64,000 nt of DNA from Leisingera caerulea DSM 24564 (GCF_000473325.1 NZ_KI421513.1:72717-136716), one strand, 5' to 3'; positions 1 through 9,435 are shown, counted from the first letter of the stretch. Notes: generated from the letters alone by a model not told the origin. Numbers and translations: made by a program.

Positions 1-90
1 CTTGCGCCCTGCTGCCCACCTGCTTAAATGGCGCAGGAACGACAGGGAAAGGCCCGCAATGACACGAATTTCCTGCCGGAAATCGCTGCA

Positions 91-1956
91 ATGAGTCAGA
101 AACCGCACAAGTCCTCGAAGGAGCTGTTCGGCTGGCTGTGGCGCGGATACCTGCGTCATTACATCGGGCTGCTGGGCGTCGCCGTGATCTTTATGCTGGT
201 GGAAGGCGCCACCATGGGCGCGCTTGGCTATATGATGCAGCCGATGTTCGACCTGGTGTTTGTCGCGGGCAATTCCGACGCGCTGGTCTGGGTCAGCCTG
301 GCGTTTCTGGCGATCTTCACCCTGCGGGGCGTGTCCAGCGTCACCCAGAAGGTGCTGCTGAGCAAGGTATCGCAGACCTCTGCCGCGCATCTGCGCAAGG
401 ACATGCTGGCGCGCCTGATCCGCCAGGACCCGGCATTTCACCAGCAGCACCCGCCGGGGCTGCTGATCCAGCGGGTGCAATCGGACGTCAATGCGATCAA
501 CGCGGTCTGGCAGGCGGTGATCACCGGCGCGGGGCGCGATCTGGTGGCGCTGGTGGCGGTGCTGGGCGTGGCCTTCAGCATCGACTGGCGCTGGACCCTG
601 ATCCTGCTGATCGGGGTGCCGGTGCTGCTGCTGCCGATCGCCTCGATCCAGCGCTATGTGCGCAAGAAGGCGTCGCGGGCGCGGGATCTGGGGGCTGATC
701 TGGCGACCCGGCTGGACGAGATTTTCCACGGCATCGTGCCCGTCAAGCTGAACCGTCTGGAGGAGTATCAGGCCCGCCGGTTCGGCGAACGCCAGGACGA
801 ATTTGTCCGCTCCGAGGTGAAGGCGGCCTTTGGCACCTCCTCGATCTCCGGGATGACCGACATCATGGCCGGTGTCGGCTTTATGGCGGTGCTGCTGTAT
901 GGCGGCAATGAGATCATTGCCGGGGAAAAGACCGTCGGCCAATTCATGAGCTTTTTCACCTCGATCGGCCTGTCGTTTGAACCGATGCGGCGGCTGGCCA
1001 ATATCTCGGGCGTGTGGCAGGGCGCGGCGGCGGCGCTGGAGCGCATCAAGGAGCTGCTGGATGCGCCGATCCTGCTGAGCGAGCCTGCCGCGCCGAAGCC
1101 GGCGCCGGAGGGGCTGCCGGAAATCAAGCTGGAAGGCGTCGGCCTGGCCTATGGCGATGCCAGGATCCTGAACGGGCTGGCGCTGGAGGCCGAAGCGGGC
1201 AAGACCACTGCGCTGGTGGGCGCCTCGGGCGCGGGCAAATCGACGATCTTCAACCTGCTGACCCGGATGGTCGATCCGCAGACGGGGTCTGTTACCGTCG
1301 GCGGGGTTGAGGTCACCGATCTGAACACCGCGGATCTGCGCAGCCTGTTTTCGGTGGTGACGCAGGACGCGATGCTGTTTGACGAAACCTTGCGTGAAAA
1401 CATCGTGCTGGGGCGCACCGATGTGAGCGATGAGGAGCTGCAGGCGGCGCTGGACGCCTCGCATGTGGCGGATTTCCTGCCCAAGCTGGAGCATGGCCTG
1501 GAAACCCGCGTGGGCCCGCGCGGCTCTGCCCTGTCGGGCGGCCAGCGGCAGCGGGTGGTGATCGCGCGGGCGCTGCTGCGCAACACGCCGGTGCTGCTGC
1601 TGGACGAGGCGACCTCGGCCCTGGATGCGCAGTCGGAGAAGGTGGTGCAGCAGGCGCTGGACAAGCTGGCGGGCGGGCGCACGACGCTGGTGATCGCGCA
1701 TCGGCTGTCGACCATCCGCAACGCCGACAAGATCGTGGTGATGGACCGCGGCCAGGTTGTGGATCAGGGCAGCCATGACGAGCTGCTGGCGCGCGGCGGC
1801 ATCTATGCCGACCTCTACCGGCTGCAATTCCAGGACGGCAAGACGGTGGTGGACACCTCCAGCATCGCCGCCCAGGCGGAGCAGGTTCCGGAGGGCGCGG
1901 CGAACAACGGCAAGGAACGCTGGTTCCGCCGCTTTGCGCGCAAGGTGTTCGGGTAG
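91..1956 (+). CDS. ABC transporter, fused permease/ATPase, MsbA-like lipid exporter
   Basis: An inner-membrane half-transporter of 621 residues with the transmembrane domain first (about residues 20-310) and the nucleotide-binding domain last. Walker A GASGAGKST lies near residue 377, the LSGGQ signature near 481, Walker B VLLLDEA near 501 and the switch histidine in IAHRLS near 535. This is the MsbA/LipA-exporter type, working as a homodimer to flip lipids, lipid A precursors or glycolipids. An in-frame ATG at 28 also exists, but neither site has a good ribosome binding site. I prefer 91 because the extra 21 residues do not look like family sequence. The gene converges on a glycosyltransferase, with a repeat element between them. 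The true substrate cannot be read from sequence. Confidence 0.88.
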   Translation: MSQKPHKSSKELFGWLWRGYLRHYIGLLGVAVIFMLVEGATMGALGYMMQPMFDLVFVAGNSDALVWVSLAFLAIFTLRGVSSVTQKVLLSKVSQTSAAHLRKDMLARLIRQDPAFHQQHPPGLLIQRVQSDVNAINAVWQAVITGAGRDLVALVAVLGVAFSIDWRWTLILLIGVPVLLLPIASIQRYVRKKASRARDLGADLATRLDEIFHGIVPVKLNRLEEYQARRFGERQDEFVRSEVKAAFGTSSISGMTDIMAGVGFMAVLLYGGNEIIAGEKTVGQFMSFFTSIGLSFEPMRRLANISGVWQGAAAALERIKELLDAPILLSEPAAPKPAPEGLPEIKLEGVGLAYGDARILNGLALEAEAGKTTALVGASGAGKSTIFNLLTRMVDPQTGSVTVGGVEVTDLNTADLRSLFSVVTQDAMLFDETLRENIVLGRTDVSDEELQAALDASHVADFLPKLEHGLETRVGPRGSALSGGQRQRVVIARALLRNTPVLLLDEATSALDAQSEKVVQQALDKLAGGRTTLVIAHRLSTIRNADKIVVMDRGQVVDQGSHDELLARGGIYADLYRLQFQDGKTVVDTSSIAAQAEQVPEGAANNGKERWFRRFARKVFG

Positions 1957-1970
1957 TCATCATGACCTGT

Positions 1971-2052
1971 TCCGCCTGGCCGAAAGGCCGGGCAGCGCCC
2001 GTCCGCCCCCATGGGCGGGCGCTTCGCTTCCGCCCGCGGACGGGCGATGCCC
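1971..2052. repeat. Family A intergenic palindromic element, copy 1
   Basis: A GC-rich palindromic element between two convergent genes. Positions 1988-2045 (58 bases) are identical base for base to 23331-23388. The element has a small hairpin (GGCCGAAAGGCC), the box GGGCAGCGCCC, nested inverted repeats of the GGGCGGGCGCTTCGC type, and a closing GGACGGGC. It may also act as a transcription terminator for the converging genes, but there is no T-run. It could be a REP/BIME-like element. Confidence 0.75.
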
Positions 2053-2058
2053 TCTCTT

Positions 2059-2739
2059 CTACTTCTTGTAAGAAGCCGCCAGTTTGTGCGTGTCCCGCCC
2101 CAGAAAGTAACACGCCAGCGTCCACAGGTTCCTGGCCCCGCGCCGCAGCCAGCCGGCCCGCTGATAGCGCGCGGCGCTGGTCAGCGCCGCTGACGGCAAG
2201 GCGGTCAGCCCCTTGAGACGGCGCACCAGCGACACGTCCTCCATCAGCGGCTGATCGGGGTAGCCGCCCGCGGCTTCGTATTCCTCGCGGCGGAGCAGCA
2301 GACCCTGGTCGCCATAGGGCAGCCCGAACAGGCGGGCGCGCAGGTTGGCCCAGCCCGCGACCCAGGCGGGCATCAGCCCGCGGGCCCGGAACCGCAGCCG
2401 GAAATAGGCAGGCCTGCCCTGCCCCTCCCGCAAATGCTGCGCCGCTGCGGCGGCCCAGCCCGGCTCCAGACGGGTGTCGGCATGCAGCACCAGCAGCCAC
2501 TCCCCCCTGGCCGCCGCACAGCCGCGGCGCAGCTGGCCGCCGCGCGACGGCGCGCCCGTGATCCATTCGGCGCCTGCGGCCTGGGCGATGGCGCGGGTTT
2601 CATCCGCGGAGCCGCCGTCGGTGATCACCAGCTCGCGGATCAGGCCGGCGCCCAGCCCCTCCATCAGATGCTCCAGGCAGGCTGGCAGCTCCTCTGCGGC
2701 GTTGAGGGTCGGGATCACGATGCTGACCGGCGCGGGCAT
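2059..2739 (-). CDS. Family 2 glycosyltransferase (TIGR04283-like)
   Basis: A 226-residue cytoplasmic GT-A glycosyltransferase. The N-terminus VSIVIPTLNAAEELPACL is the nucleotide-sugar-binding start of family 2. A DGGSAD motif near residue 42 and HADTRL near residue 86 supply the acidic metal/nucleotide ligands. The later segment PLMEDVSLVRRL is typical of the TIGR04283 subgroup, whose members have been linked to arsenosugar and related glycosylations. No DUF2064 partner, often found beside this subgroup, is seen here. The donor and acceptor are unknown. The gene is divergent from ygfZ. Confidence 0.8.
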   Translation of the reverse strand: MPAPVSIVIPTLNAAEELPACLEHLMEGLGAGLIRELVITDGGSADETRAIAQAAGAEWITGAPSRGGQLRRGCAAARGEWLLVLHADTRLEPGWAAAAAQHLREGQGRPAYFRLRFRARGLMPAWVAGWANLRARLFGLPYGDQGLLLRREEYEAAGGYPDQPLMEDVSLVRRLKGLTALPSAALTSAARYQRAGWLRRGARNLWTLACYFLGRDTHKLAASYKK

Positions 2740-2839
2740 GGAGGGCTTCCTCTGCGGATTTGCTGTTTTCTTCCGCCCTGCTTCCTATATCACTGGGCCA
2801 AGCAGTGAAACGCCCCCAGAGGCACACAGGAGAAAACAC

Positions 2840-3574
2840 ATGAGCGACCGCCGTATCCTGCGCCTGAGCGGCAGCGACGCCAAGAGCTTCCTGCAAGGGC
2901 TTGTCACCAACAACGTCGACCGGTTGGGCGATGGCCTGGTCTATGCCGCGCTGCTGACGCCGCAGGGCAAGTACATCGCGGATTTCTTTCTGGCCGCCGA
3001 TGGCGATGCGGTGCTCTTGGACGTGGAGGCGTCGCTGGCCGAAGGCCTCTTGAAGCGGCTGAACATGTACCGGCTGCGCGCCGATGTGCAGGTGGAGATG
3101 ACGGAGCTGCAGGTCAGGCGCGGCACCGGGGCGGCTCCGGAGGGCGCGCTGGCCGATCCGCGCCACCCGGCGATGGGCTGGCGGCTGTATGGCACTGAAG
3201 GCGGCGATGACGGCAGCGATTGGGACGCGATCCGGGTCGCCCACTGCATTCCGGAAACCGGCGTTGAGCTGGGGCCGGACAGCTATATCCTGGAGGCCGG
3301 GTTCGAGGATTTGAACGGGGTGGACTTCCGCAAGGGCTGCTATGTCGGCCAGGAGGTGACCGCGCGGATGAAGCACAAGACCGAGCTGCGCAAGGGCTTC
3401 CGCACGGTCGAGGTCGAGGGCAGCGCGCCGGTGGGGACTGAGATCACTGCCGGGGGCAAGCCGGTTGGCACGCTGTTCACCCAATCGGGCGGCAAGGGTA
3501 TCGCCTACCTGCGGTTTGACCGCGCCAAGGGCGAGATGCAGGCCGGGGACGCCCGCGTCGCCTGGCAGCCGTGA
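2840..3574 (+). CDS. ygfZ: Folate-binding protein YgfZ (GcvT-like)
   Basis: A 244-residue member of the aminomethyltransferase-fold YgfZ family, which uses tetrahydrofolate to support assembly or repair of certain Fe-S clusters. The diagnostic motif KGCYVGQE lies around residues 165-172, with the family cysteine in place. The start at 2840 is chosen because MSDRRILRLSGSDAKSFLQG is the usual family N-terminus; the open frame extends much further upstream without family similarity. The stop overlaps the GTG start of the next gene, so the two are probably translationally coupled. Confidence 0.9.
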   Translation: MSDRRILRLSGSDAKSFLQGLVTNNVDRLGDGLVYAALLTPQGKYIADFFLAADGDAVLLDVEASLAEGLLKRLNMYRLRADVQVEMTELQVRRGTGAAPEGALADPRHPAMGWRLYGTEGGDDGSDWDAIRVAHCIPETGVELGPDSYILEAGFEDLNGVDFRKGCYVGQEVTARMKHKTELRKGFRTVEVEGSAPVGTEITAGGKPVGTLFTQSGGKGIAYLRFDRAKGEMQAGDARVAWQP

Positions 3575-4374
3575 GCGGGCTGAACCAGACGGTTTTGTCC
3601 CTGCTGGGCGCCAAGGTTGCGCGCGCCCGCCCGCTGCACGGCGGTGATCTGTCAGAGGTGCAGCTTCTGTCCTTGAGCGATGGCCGCCGGGTGGTGGCCA
3701 AGACCGGGCCGCTGGTGGCGGCGGAGGCTGCGATGCTGGGCGCGATCCGGGCTGCGGGAGTGCCTGCGCCGGAGGTGCTGGGCGTTGCCGGTCATGTCCT
3801 GCTGATGGAAGCGCTGAAGGAGACCGCCGCCAGCGCGGCGGGCTGGCAGGCCCTGGGCGCTGCGCTGCGGCAGCTGCATTCGGTGACAGGTCCGCAGTAC
3901 GGCTGGGCGGAAGACTATGCCTTTGGCGCCGTCGCGATCCCCAACGCGCCGCTGCCGGACTGGCCGGCGTTCTGGGCCGGCCGCCGCCTGCTGGCCGCCC
4001 CGGACGCCCTGCCCCGCGATTTGCGGCTGCGGATTGAGGCGCTGTGCGCCCGTCTGCCGGAGCTGCTGCCCGCCGCGCCGCCTGCCGCCCTGCTGCATGG
4101 CGATTTGTGGACCGGCAATGTGCTGTTCAGCGGCGGCAGCGCCTATCTGATCGACCCGGCCTGTTACTGGGGCCACGGCGAGGCGGATCTGGCGATGCTG
4201 CATCTGTTCGGTGCCCCGCCTGCCGCATTTCACGAGGCTTACGGACAGCTGGAGCCGGGGCATGAGGCGCGCCGTCATATCTATCAGCTGTGGCCCGCGC
4301 TGGTGCACCTGCGGCTGTTCGGCGCCGGCTACCGGGGGATGGTGGACAGCCGGCTGGCGTCCCTTGGCTTCTGA
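3571..4374 (+). CDS. Fructosamine kinase / aminoglycoside-phosphotransferase-fold protein
   Basis: A 267-residue protein-kinase-like-fold enzyme of the fructosamine kinase family, which phosphorylates ketoamines on glycated proteins or small amines to allow deglycation. The catalytic loop HGDLWTGNVLF (near residues 173-183) and the metal-binding LIDPACYWGHGEADLAM (near 191-207) are clear. The N-terminal lysine in VVAKTG fits the ATP-binding lysine. It starts with GTG at 3571, inside the ygfZ stop codon, which indicates an operon with ygfZ. It is a little shorter than the usual 285-300 residues. Confidence 0.82.
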   Translation: MSGLNQTVLSLLGAKVARARPLHGGDLSEVQLLSLSDGRRVVAKTGPLVAAEAAMLGAIRAAGVPAPEVLGVAGHVLLMEALKETAASAAGWQALGAALRQLHSVTGPQYGWAEDYAFGAVAIPNAPLPDWPAFWAGRRLLAAPDALPRDLRLRIEALCARLPELLPAAPPAALLHGDLWTGNVLFSGGSAYLIDPACYWGHGEADLAMLHLFGAPPAAFHEAYGQLEPGHEARRHIYQLWPALVHLRLFGAGYRGMVDSRLASLGF

Positions 4375-4447
4375 CAAGCCTCTGTTCATCTGATTGCGCT
4401 ACGGTCGCGGGAAACGGCTGCGGCCGATTGCCGAGAAGGATGTACTG

Positions 4448-4993
4448 ATGCGGATTGTTTCCGTTTTTTGCCTGACCGCCCTGGCGGCCTCCCCCGCCGT
4501 GGCGGAGTATTGGAACTACAAGGACTGGCACGTCGCCACCGAACCGCATGAGACCGGGCAGGACAGTTACCTGACCTGCCGCGCCTGGACCGGTGGTGAT
4601 GGCGACCCGCTCCTGGCGCTGGAGGTGTTTTCCGGCGATGCCGGCCCGCCGGATTTCTTTCCGATGGCCCGGGTGCTGGAATACGCGCCGCGCCATTACC
4701 CGACGCTGATGCAGCAGGGCGGCACCGTGGATTTCATCTTTGATTTCGACCGGACGTTCTCGATCGCTGCCGGGATCAACTCCTGGATCAGCGCGGAAGG
4801 TCTGGCGGAGGCCGAAAGCGTGCTGCGGTTTGAGGATCACCTGCCGATGCTGCAGGCGATGAAACAGGGAAGCTGGGTGGAGATCTGGGCGGGCAACGAC
4901 ATGCTCTATGAGGCGTCGCTCAGCGGGTTCACAGCGGCCTATGGCAAGATGATGGATGAATGCGGGTTCAGCCTGGCGCTGCCGGCCGGGTGA
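4448..4993 (+). CDS. Secreted protein of unknown function
   Basis: A 181-residue protein with a signal peptide (MRIVSVFCLTALAASPAVAE), so probably periplasmic. The mature part is mixed alpha/beta with a single cysteine pair (TCRAW and DECGF) that could form a disulfide. I do not recognise the family with certainty; it faintly recalls small periplasmic proteins of the invasion-associated-locus-B type. The start at 4448 is preceded by AAGGA; the frame is open to 4394 but without a signal-like N-terminus. It lies downstream of the fructosamine kinase gene and converges on efp through a shared terminator. Confidence 0.7.
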   Translation: MRIVSVFCLTALAASPAVAEYWNYKDWHVATEPHETGQDSYLTCRAWTGGDGDPLLALEVFSGDAGPPDFFPMARVLEYAPRHYPTLMQQGGTVDFIFDFDRTFSIAAGINSWISAEGLAEAESVLRFEDHLPMLQAMKQGSWVEIWAGNDMLYEASLSGFTAAYGKMMDECGFSLALPAG

Positions 4994-5021
4994 TCCGGTT
5001 AGCAGCCCCGCGGGCAAAGAA

Positions 5022-5053
5022 AAAGCCGCCCCCGAGGGAGGGCGGCTTTCTGC
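5022..5053. terminator. Bidirectional intrinsic terminator between the secreted-protein gene and efp
   Basis: A perfect 10-bp stem, AAAGCCGCCC (5022-5031) and GGGCGGCTTT (5040-5049), with an 8-base loop. It is flanked by A-rich sequence on the left and T-rich on the right, so it can serve both convergent genes. Confidence 0.8.
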
Positions 5054-5072
5054 TTCCGGGGCGCGGCCTGGA

Positions 5073-5636
5073 TCAGGCGCGCTCGGAATATTCCATGGTT
5101 TCGGTGTTCACCACGATCATCTCGTCCTGGCCGACGAAGGGCGGCACCATGACCTTGACGCCATTGTCCAGGATCGCGGGCTTAAAGGAGTTCGCCGCGG
5201 TCTGGCCTTTGACGACCGGCTCGGTCTCGACGATCTTGCAGGTGACTTTCTGCGGCAGGGTCGCGTTCAGCGCCTCGGACTCGTAGAACTCCACCACGAT
5301 GGTCATGCCGTCCTGCAGGAACGGGCGGCGGTCGCCCAGAAGCTCCGCGGGCAGTTCGATCTGCTCATAGGTTTCGGCGTCCATGAACACCAGCATGCCG
5401 TCGCTTTCGTAAAGGAACTGCTGGTCCTTCTGCTCCAGGCGGACGCGTTCCACCTTGTCCGCCGAGCGGAAGCGCTCGTTCAGCTTGGAGCCGTTGCGCA
5501 GGTTGCGCATCTCGACCTGGGCAAAGGCGCCGCCCTTGCCGGGTTTCACGTGATCGACCTTAACCGCTGCCCAAAGGCCGCCATTATGTTCCAGGACGTT
5601 GCCGGGGCGGATTTCATTGCCGTTGATCTTGGGCAT
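5073..5636 (-). CDS. efp: Elongation factor P
   Basis: A 187-residue translation factor that binds between the P and E sites and relieves stalling at polyproline stretches. It has the three-barrel EF-P layout, with the KOW-like N-terminal domain first and the C-terminal OB domain ([13 protein letters not shown]...) last. The tip loop KPGKGGAF places a lysine at position 34, the residue that is beta-lysylated in organisms with EpmA. No epmA is seen in this window. The length is standard. It is divergent from the small gene at 5856, with a 219-base intergenic region holding both promoters. Confidence 0.97.
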   Translation of the reverse strand: MPKINGNEIRPGNVLEHNGGLWAAVKVDHVKPGKGGAFAQVEMRNLRNGSKLNERFRSADKVERVRLEQKDQQFLYESDGMLVFMDAETYEQIELPAELLGDRRPFLQDGMTIVVEFYESEALNATLPQKVTCKIVETEPVVKGQTAANSFKPAILDNGVKVMVPPFVGQDEMIVVNTETMEYSERA

Positions 5637-5855
5637 GGGAAAATGCCTTTCAGATGGTTGATGATAATTTGCAAGACCCTATATCTGGCGGGCTGATCGC
5701 TGGCAAGACAAGGATATGGTATGGAAGATGAGTGAATAAGGTATGCGCAATTTGCATGAAAGCTATGCATCTGCGCCCTATCCGAATCGTCACAATTCCG
5801 CCATAAGCAGCGCTACGCCGAAAATTGCAATAGCAAGAACAACAAGGGATACGAG

Positions 5856-6173
5856 ATGCGAGATTTCGTAGACGGCACCGCTTATAACAACGAGCAAGGC
5901 AACCGCGCCCGCAAACTGTTTGCAGCCGTTGTCCTGGCCGCACTGGATGATGCCATCGCCGACGACAAGAAGTACGGCAATGGCCCGGAACAAATCGCCC
6001 GCTGGGCGCGCTCGCGCGATGGCCGCGAAGTGCTGTCCTGCGCCGGTATCGACCCGAACGAACGGGTTGTGGAAGGCCTGATGGACTTCGTGGGCCGCGG
6101 TGTGCGGACCTCGGTTGCGCTGTCGCGTGAAGAAAGCGAACGCCGCAACGCTGCGCAGGCAGAAGCCGCCTAA
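5856..6173 (+). CDS. Small conserved Rhodobacteraceae protein (DUF6280-like)
   Basis: A 105-residue, mostly helical, soluble protein without signal peptide or membrane segment. MRDFVDGTAYNNEQGNRARK and the later RWARSRDGREVLSCAGIDP resemble a small family I recall as DUF6280, highly conserved in Roseobacter relatives; no function is known. Strong conservation in memory and its own terminator suggest a well-expressed housekeeping gene. A GGGATACGAG stretch lies just ahead of the ATG. Confidence 0.75.
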   Translation: MRDFVDGTAYNNEQGNRARKLFAAVVLAALDDAIADDKKYGNGPEQIARWARSRDGREVLSCAGIDPNERVVEGLMDFVGRGVRTSVALSREESERRNAAQAEAA

Positions 6174-6199
6174 GGCTCCTGCTTCGCATTGCTGAAAAG

Positions 6200-6228
6200 C
6201 GCGCCCTTCAGGGGCGCGTTTTTCTTTT
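6200..6228 (+). terminator. Intrinsic terminator after the DUF6280-like gene
   Basis: Stem CGCGCCC (6200-6206) and GGGCGCG (6212-6218) followed by TTTTTCTTTT. Confidence 0.8.
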
Positions 6229-6371
6229 GCGCACCCGGGCTTTCCGTTGGTTCAGCCTGTCGCGCGGCAGCAGCCGCGGGACGGTTCCGGCACAGCGGGC
6301 ATGGACGGCGCCGCCTAAGCTGCTATGCAGGCCCGTGACATACGGGGCGCAGGCAGGGAGTGGGCAACAGG

Positions 6372-7832
6372 ATGACACGGGCGCGTTCGATCATGATCCA
6401 GGGCACCGGCAGCAATGTCGGCAAGTCGCTCATCGTGGCGGGGCTGGCGCGTGCCTATGTGCGGCGCGGGCTGAGGGTGGCGCCGTTCAAGCCGCAGAAC
6501 ATGTCCAACAATGCCGCCGTCACCCCAGAGGGCGGCGAGATCGGCCGTGCGCAAGCCTTGCAGGCGCGCGCGGCGATGCGCCCGCCGCATACCGACATGA
6601 ACCCGGTGCTGCTGAAACCCGAGACCGACACCGGCGCCCAGGTGATCGTGCAGGGCAAGCGCCGCGGCACCCAAGGCGCCGGGTCGTTCATGCGCGATAA
6701 ATCCGGCCTCCTGGAGGCGGCGCTGGAGAGCTTCCACCGGCTGGCGGCGGACGCGGATCTGGTGCTGATCGAGGGCGCAGGCTCCCCCGCCGAGACCAAC
6801 CTGCGCAAGAACGACATTGCCAATATGGGCTTTGCCTGCGCCGCAGGGGTTCCGGTGGTGATTGCCGGCGACATCCACCGCGGCGGGGTGATTGCGCAGA
6901 TCGTCGGCACCCATGCGGTGCTGGAGCCGCAGGACTTGGAGCGGGTTGTTGGGTTCATGGTGAACCGGTTCCGCGGCGACCTGAGCCTGTTTGACGGCGG
7001 GCGGGACGATATTGCCGCGCGCACCGGCTGGCCGTCCTTGGGCGTGGTGCCCTGGTTCTGGGATGCCTGGAAGCTGCCGGCCGAGGACATGATGGACATC
7101 GCCTCGCGCCAGGGCGGCGCCTGCAAGGTGGTGGTGCCGCAGCTGGAGCGGATGGCGAATTTCGACGATCTGGACCCGCTGGCCGCAGAGCCTGCGGTGA
7201 CGGTGGAAATCGTGCCGCCGGGCCGCGCCCTGCCTGGCGATGCGGATCTGGTGATCCTGCCCGGCAGCAAGTCGACCATTGGCGACCTGGCCTGCCTGCG
7301 CCGCCAGGGCTGGGACATCGACATTCTGGCGCACTACCGCCGGGGCGGACATGTGCTGGGCCTGTGCGGCGGCTACCAGATGCTGGGCAAGACCATCGAC
7401 GACCCCGAGGGCGTCGACGGGCGGCCCGGCAAGGTGGACGGCCTGGGCCTGTTGGATGTGCACACGGTGATGGCAGGCGAAAAGCGGGTGACGCTGACCG
7501 AGGCGGTGACCCGCAACGGCAACCTGCCGGTGAGCGGCTATGAGATTCACATGGGCCGCACCGAGGGCGCCGACTGCGCCCGTGCCTGGCTGGACATTGA
7601 CGGGCGGGCCGAAGGCGCGGCCTCGGCCGACGGGCGAGTGAAGGGCTCTTATCTGCACGGGCTGTTTTCCTCGGACGCCTTCCGCGCCAGCGTGCTGGCC
7701 GGACTGGGGCATGAGAGCCAGGCGGGCTATGAGGACGGCGTCGAGGAGACGCTGGACGCGCTGGCAGAGCATCTGGAGCGCTATATGGATCTGGATCAGC
7801 TGCTGGAGCTTGCGCAGCCCGTAAAGGTCTGA
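6372..7832 (+). CDS. cobQ: Cobyric acid synthase
   Basis: A 486-residue glutamine amidotransferase that amidates four carboxylates (b, d, e, g) of adenosylcobyrinic acid a,c-diamide in coenzyme B12 synthesis. The N-terminal half is a P-loop synthetase domain opening with [13 protein letters not shown]. The C-terminal half is a class I-like glutaminase domain with the nucleophile in [12 protein letters not shown] (about residues 325-336) and a histidine near GSYLHGLF. Start 6372 matches the usual family N-terminus; a GTG at 6360 is the alternative. No other cob genes adjoin and no cobalamin riboswitch was seen in the 140 bases upstream. Confidence 0.95.
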   Translation: MTRARSIMIQGTGSNVGKSLIVAGLARAYVRRGLRVAPFKPQNMSNNAAVTPEGGEIGRAQALQARAAMRPPHTDMNPVLLKPETDTGAQVIVQGKRRGTQGAGSFMRDKSGLLEAALESFHRLAADADLVLIEGAGSPAETNLRKNDIANMGFACAAGVPVVIAGDIHRGGVIAQIVGTHAVLEPQDLERVVGFMVNRFRGDLSLFDGGRDDIAARTGWPSLGVVPWFWDAWKLPAEDMMDIASRQGGACKVVVPQLERMANFDDLDPLAAEPAVTVEIVPPGRALPGDADLVILPGSKSTIGDLACLRRQGWDIDILAHYRRGGHVLGLCGGYQMLGKTIDDPEGVDGRPGKVDGLGLLDVHTVMAGEKRVTLTEAVTRNGNLPVSGYEIHMGRTEGADCARAWLDIDGRAEGAASADGRVKGSYLHGLFSSDAFRASVLAGLGHESQAGYEDGVEETLDALAEHLERYMDLDQLLELAQPVKV

Positions 7833-7839
7833 CCTGGAA

Positions 7840-7984
7840 GTTACGGCGGCGCTCCCGCGCCCGCAGGCCTGCCCCGGCTGACGCCAGAACCGTCCCCGGC
7901 CTTGGGCGTGGCGCCGCGCTGTGCGCGGCGCCACGCCCAACGGGCAAGCGGCTTTTTCCAAAAGCCGCGCGCCGGGCGGGAGCC
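7840..7984. repeat. Family B palindromic element (a); fills the 7833-8175 gap
   Basis: The 343-base gap between convergent cobQ and the popZ-like gene holds this element and nothing else recognisable except a small hairpin near 8090-8120. It starts with GTTACGGCGGCGCTCCCGC (7840-7858). A perfect 18-bp hairpin follows: arms 7902-7919 and 7923-7940, loop TGT, right arm ending GCCCAA. A 9-bp hairpin (7948-7956 with 7960-7968) precedes the closing GGGCGGGAGC (7974-7983). The outer ends GCGCTCCCGC and GGGCGGGAGC are imperfect inverted repeats. Confidence 0.7.
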
Positions 7985-8175
7985 TCTGGCTGAAAGGCTG
8001 TTTCGCGAGACCCGTGGCGGCGGGCTGCGTTGCAAGGCTGCGGCGGCCGGTCCTCCCTCCCCCGTTTCTCCGGCCTGGCCAAACGGAAAAGGCACGCCCT
8101 TGGCGTGCCTTGCTGGAACCGGTCTCAGGCCGCTGATCGCCCCTGAACCGTCAGGATGCCCAGTGCCGTCAGGCC

Positions 8176-9360
8176 CTAGAGCAGGTCATGCGCGGCCAGC
8201 GCCCGGTGGATTTCCCGCCGCACCAGCTTGCGCACGTTGCGGGTGATCCGTTCGCCCAAGGGGCCCTGCAGCTCTTCGCGGACAATGCTGGCGACCAGGT
8301 CGCGCAGGCCCTCCTCGTCGAGGTAGCTGTCGCCTGACTCCGCCAGCGTTTCCAAAGCTGCGCCGGCAAACGCCGCCTCCACCACCGTTTCCGCCGCGCT
8401 GTCTGCGGCTGCGGGTTGCGCAGTTTCCTCAGCGCTGCCGTCCGCTTCGCCGGAGGCATCGCTGGCTGCCTGCGCGGTACTGCGGGCGGGCGCCGGTTCG
8501 TCACGCCATTCGATGGTATCGACCAGGGTCGCGGCAAAGGGCGCCTCGGTCTTGCTGTCGGGCTCCCATTGCGGCTGCGCCTGGTCGCGCGCGCCGGAGC
8601 TGCGGGCCTCCAGCTCAGCGATCTTGCGCACCACCGAGGCGGCGCGGGCGCCGGCCGTGCCGCCGGCCAGGTCGTCCGGCGGGGTTTCTGCTGCGGTGTC
8701 CCCGGTGCCCTGATCCTGCGGCGGCGTGCCGGATGCCGCAGAAAACAGCGTGGCATCGGGATCGGCCCAAGGCGCCGTGTCCGGATCGGTATCCGGCGCG
8801 CCGGCGCAGACCGGAGCGGGCTGCGGCTGACTGGTCTCAGCGCCGCCGGGCTGCGCGGCTTGCGCTTCGGTGTCTGCTGTGGTGTCCGCTGCGTCCTGCT
8901 GCGCACCGAGGAGCAAAGCGGGCCCGGACGCTGCACGGGCCTGGCGGTGCCGGAAGGGCACGGCGGGTTGCGCTGCGGTTTCGTCTGCCTCGTGCTCCAC
9001 ATCCGCCGCGTGCTCTGCATGCTTCGCGGGGTCTGCATGTTCCGCGTGCTCAGCTGCAGCGGCCTCTGCCTCCAGCGGGGCGGCTGCGGTCTGCGGCTGC
9101 GCATCTGCGGACAGCGGTGCTGTGCCGGCCTCCGCCTGCCCAGGGTCTGCTTCCGGAAGCGGCGCGCCGGCGCCGGTTTCCGGGCCTTCAGCCGCTTCGG
9201 GGCTGCGGGCTTGCGGATCCTTCACCCGCAGCGCAGGCGTCAGCACCAGCTTTGCCGCCGGTTCCGGCGCCGCGGGCTGGCCGCGGCTGTCTTCGCTCAC
9301 CAGGCGGCGGATCGAGGACAATACATCTTCAATCTCAGCATGGGTAACTGGGTCGGACAT
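8176..9360 (-). CDS. PopZ-like (DUF2497-type) polar organising protein
   Basis: A 394-residue protein with a short conserved N-terminus (THAEIEDVLSSIRRLVSED) and a conserved helical C-terminus (LVASIVREELQGPLGERI, then NVRKLVRREIHRAL). These are separated by about 290 residues of low-complexity, acidic, Ala/Pro/Glu/Thr-rich and partly His-rich sequence (AEHAEHADPAKHAEHA). This is the layout of PopZ, the alphaproteobacterial pole-organising protein that self-assembles through its C-terminal helices and binds partners through its N-terminal helix. The start at 9360 is chosen for the family-like MSDP N-terminus. The assignment rests on end motifs and architecture only. Confidence 0.6.
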   Translation of the reverse strand: MSDPVTHAEIEDVLSSIRRLVSEDSRGQPAAPEPAAKLVLTPALRVKDPQARSPEAAEGPETGAGAPLPEADPGQAEAGTAPLSADAQPQTAAAPLEAEAAAAEHAEHADPAKHAEHAADVEHEADETAAQPAVPFRHRQARAASGPALLLGAQQDAADTTADTEAQAAQPGGAETSQPQPAPVCAGAPDTDPDTAPWADPDATLFSAASGTPPQDQGTGDTAAETPPDDLAGGTAGARAASVVRKIAELEARSSGARDQAQPQWEPDSKTEAPFAATLVDTIEWRDEPAPARSTAQAASDASGEADGSAEETAQPAAADSAAETVVEAAFAGAALETLAESGDSYLDEEGLRDLVASIVREELQGPLGERITRNVRKLVRREIHRALAAHDLL

Positions 9361-9435
9361 TTTATAAACCACTCTTGCCTCTTGCCGGAAAGTGTAGCCG
9401 CCTTCCTGCCACCGCACAACAGATAGGATAAATTA

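Noticed and set aside
5790..5993. Hydrophobic minus-strand frame of 67 residues
   Set aside because: It lies antisense to the well-supported 105-residue gene and its hydrophobicity follows from that gene's codons.
6227..6371. Cobalamin riboswitch ahead of cobQ
   Set aside because: The conserved B12-box and core sequences could not be found in the 140 bases upstream.
7895..7990. Integron attC-like site (GCCCAAC box with hairpins)
   Set aside because: GCCCAAC matches the RYYYAAC consensus, but the paired GTTRRRY lies on the wrong side and there is no integrase or cassette array.
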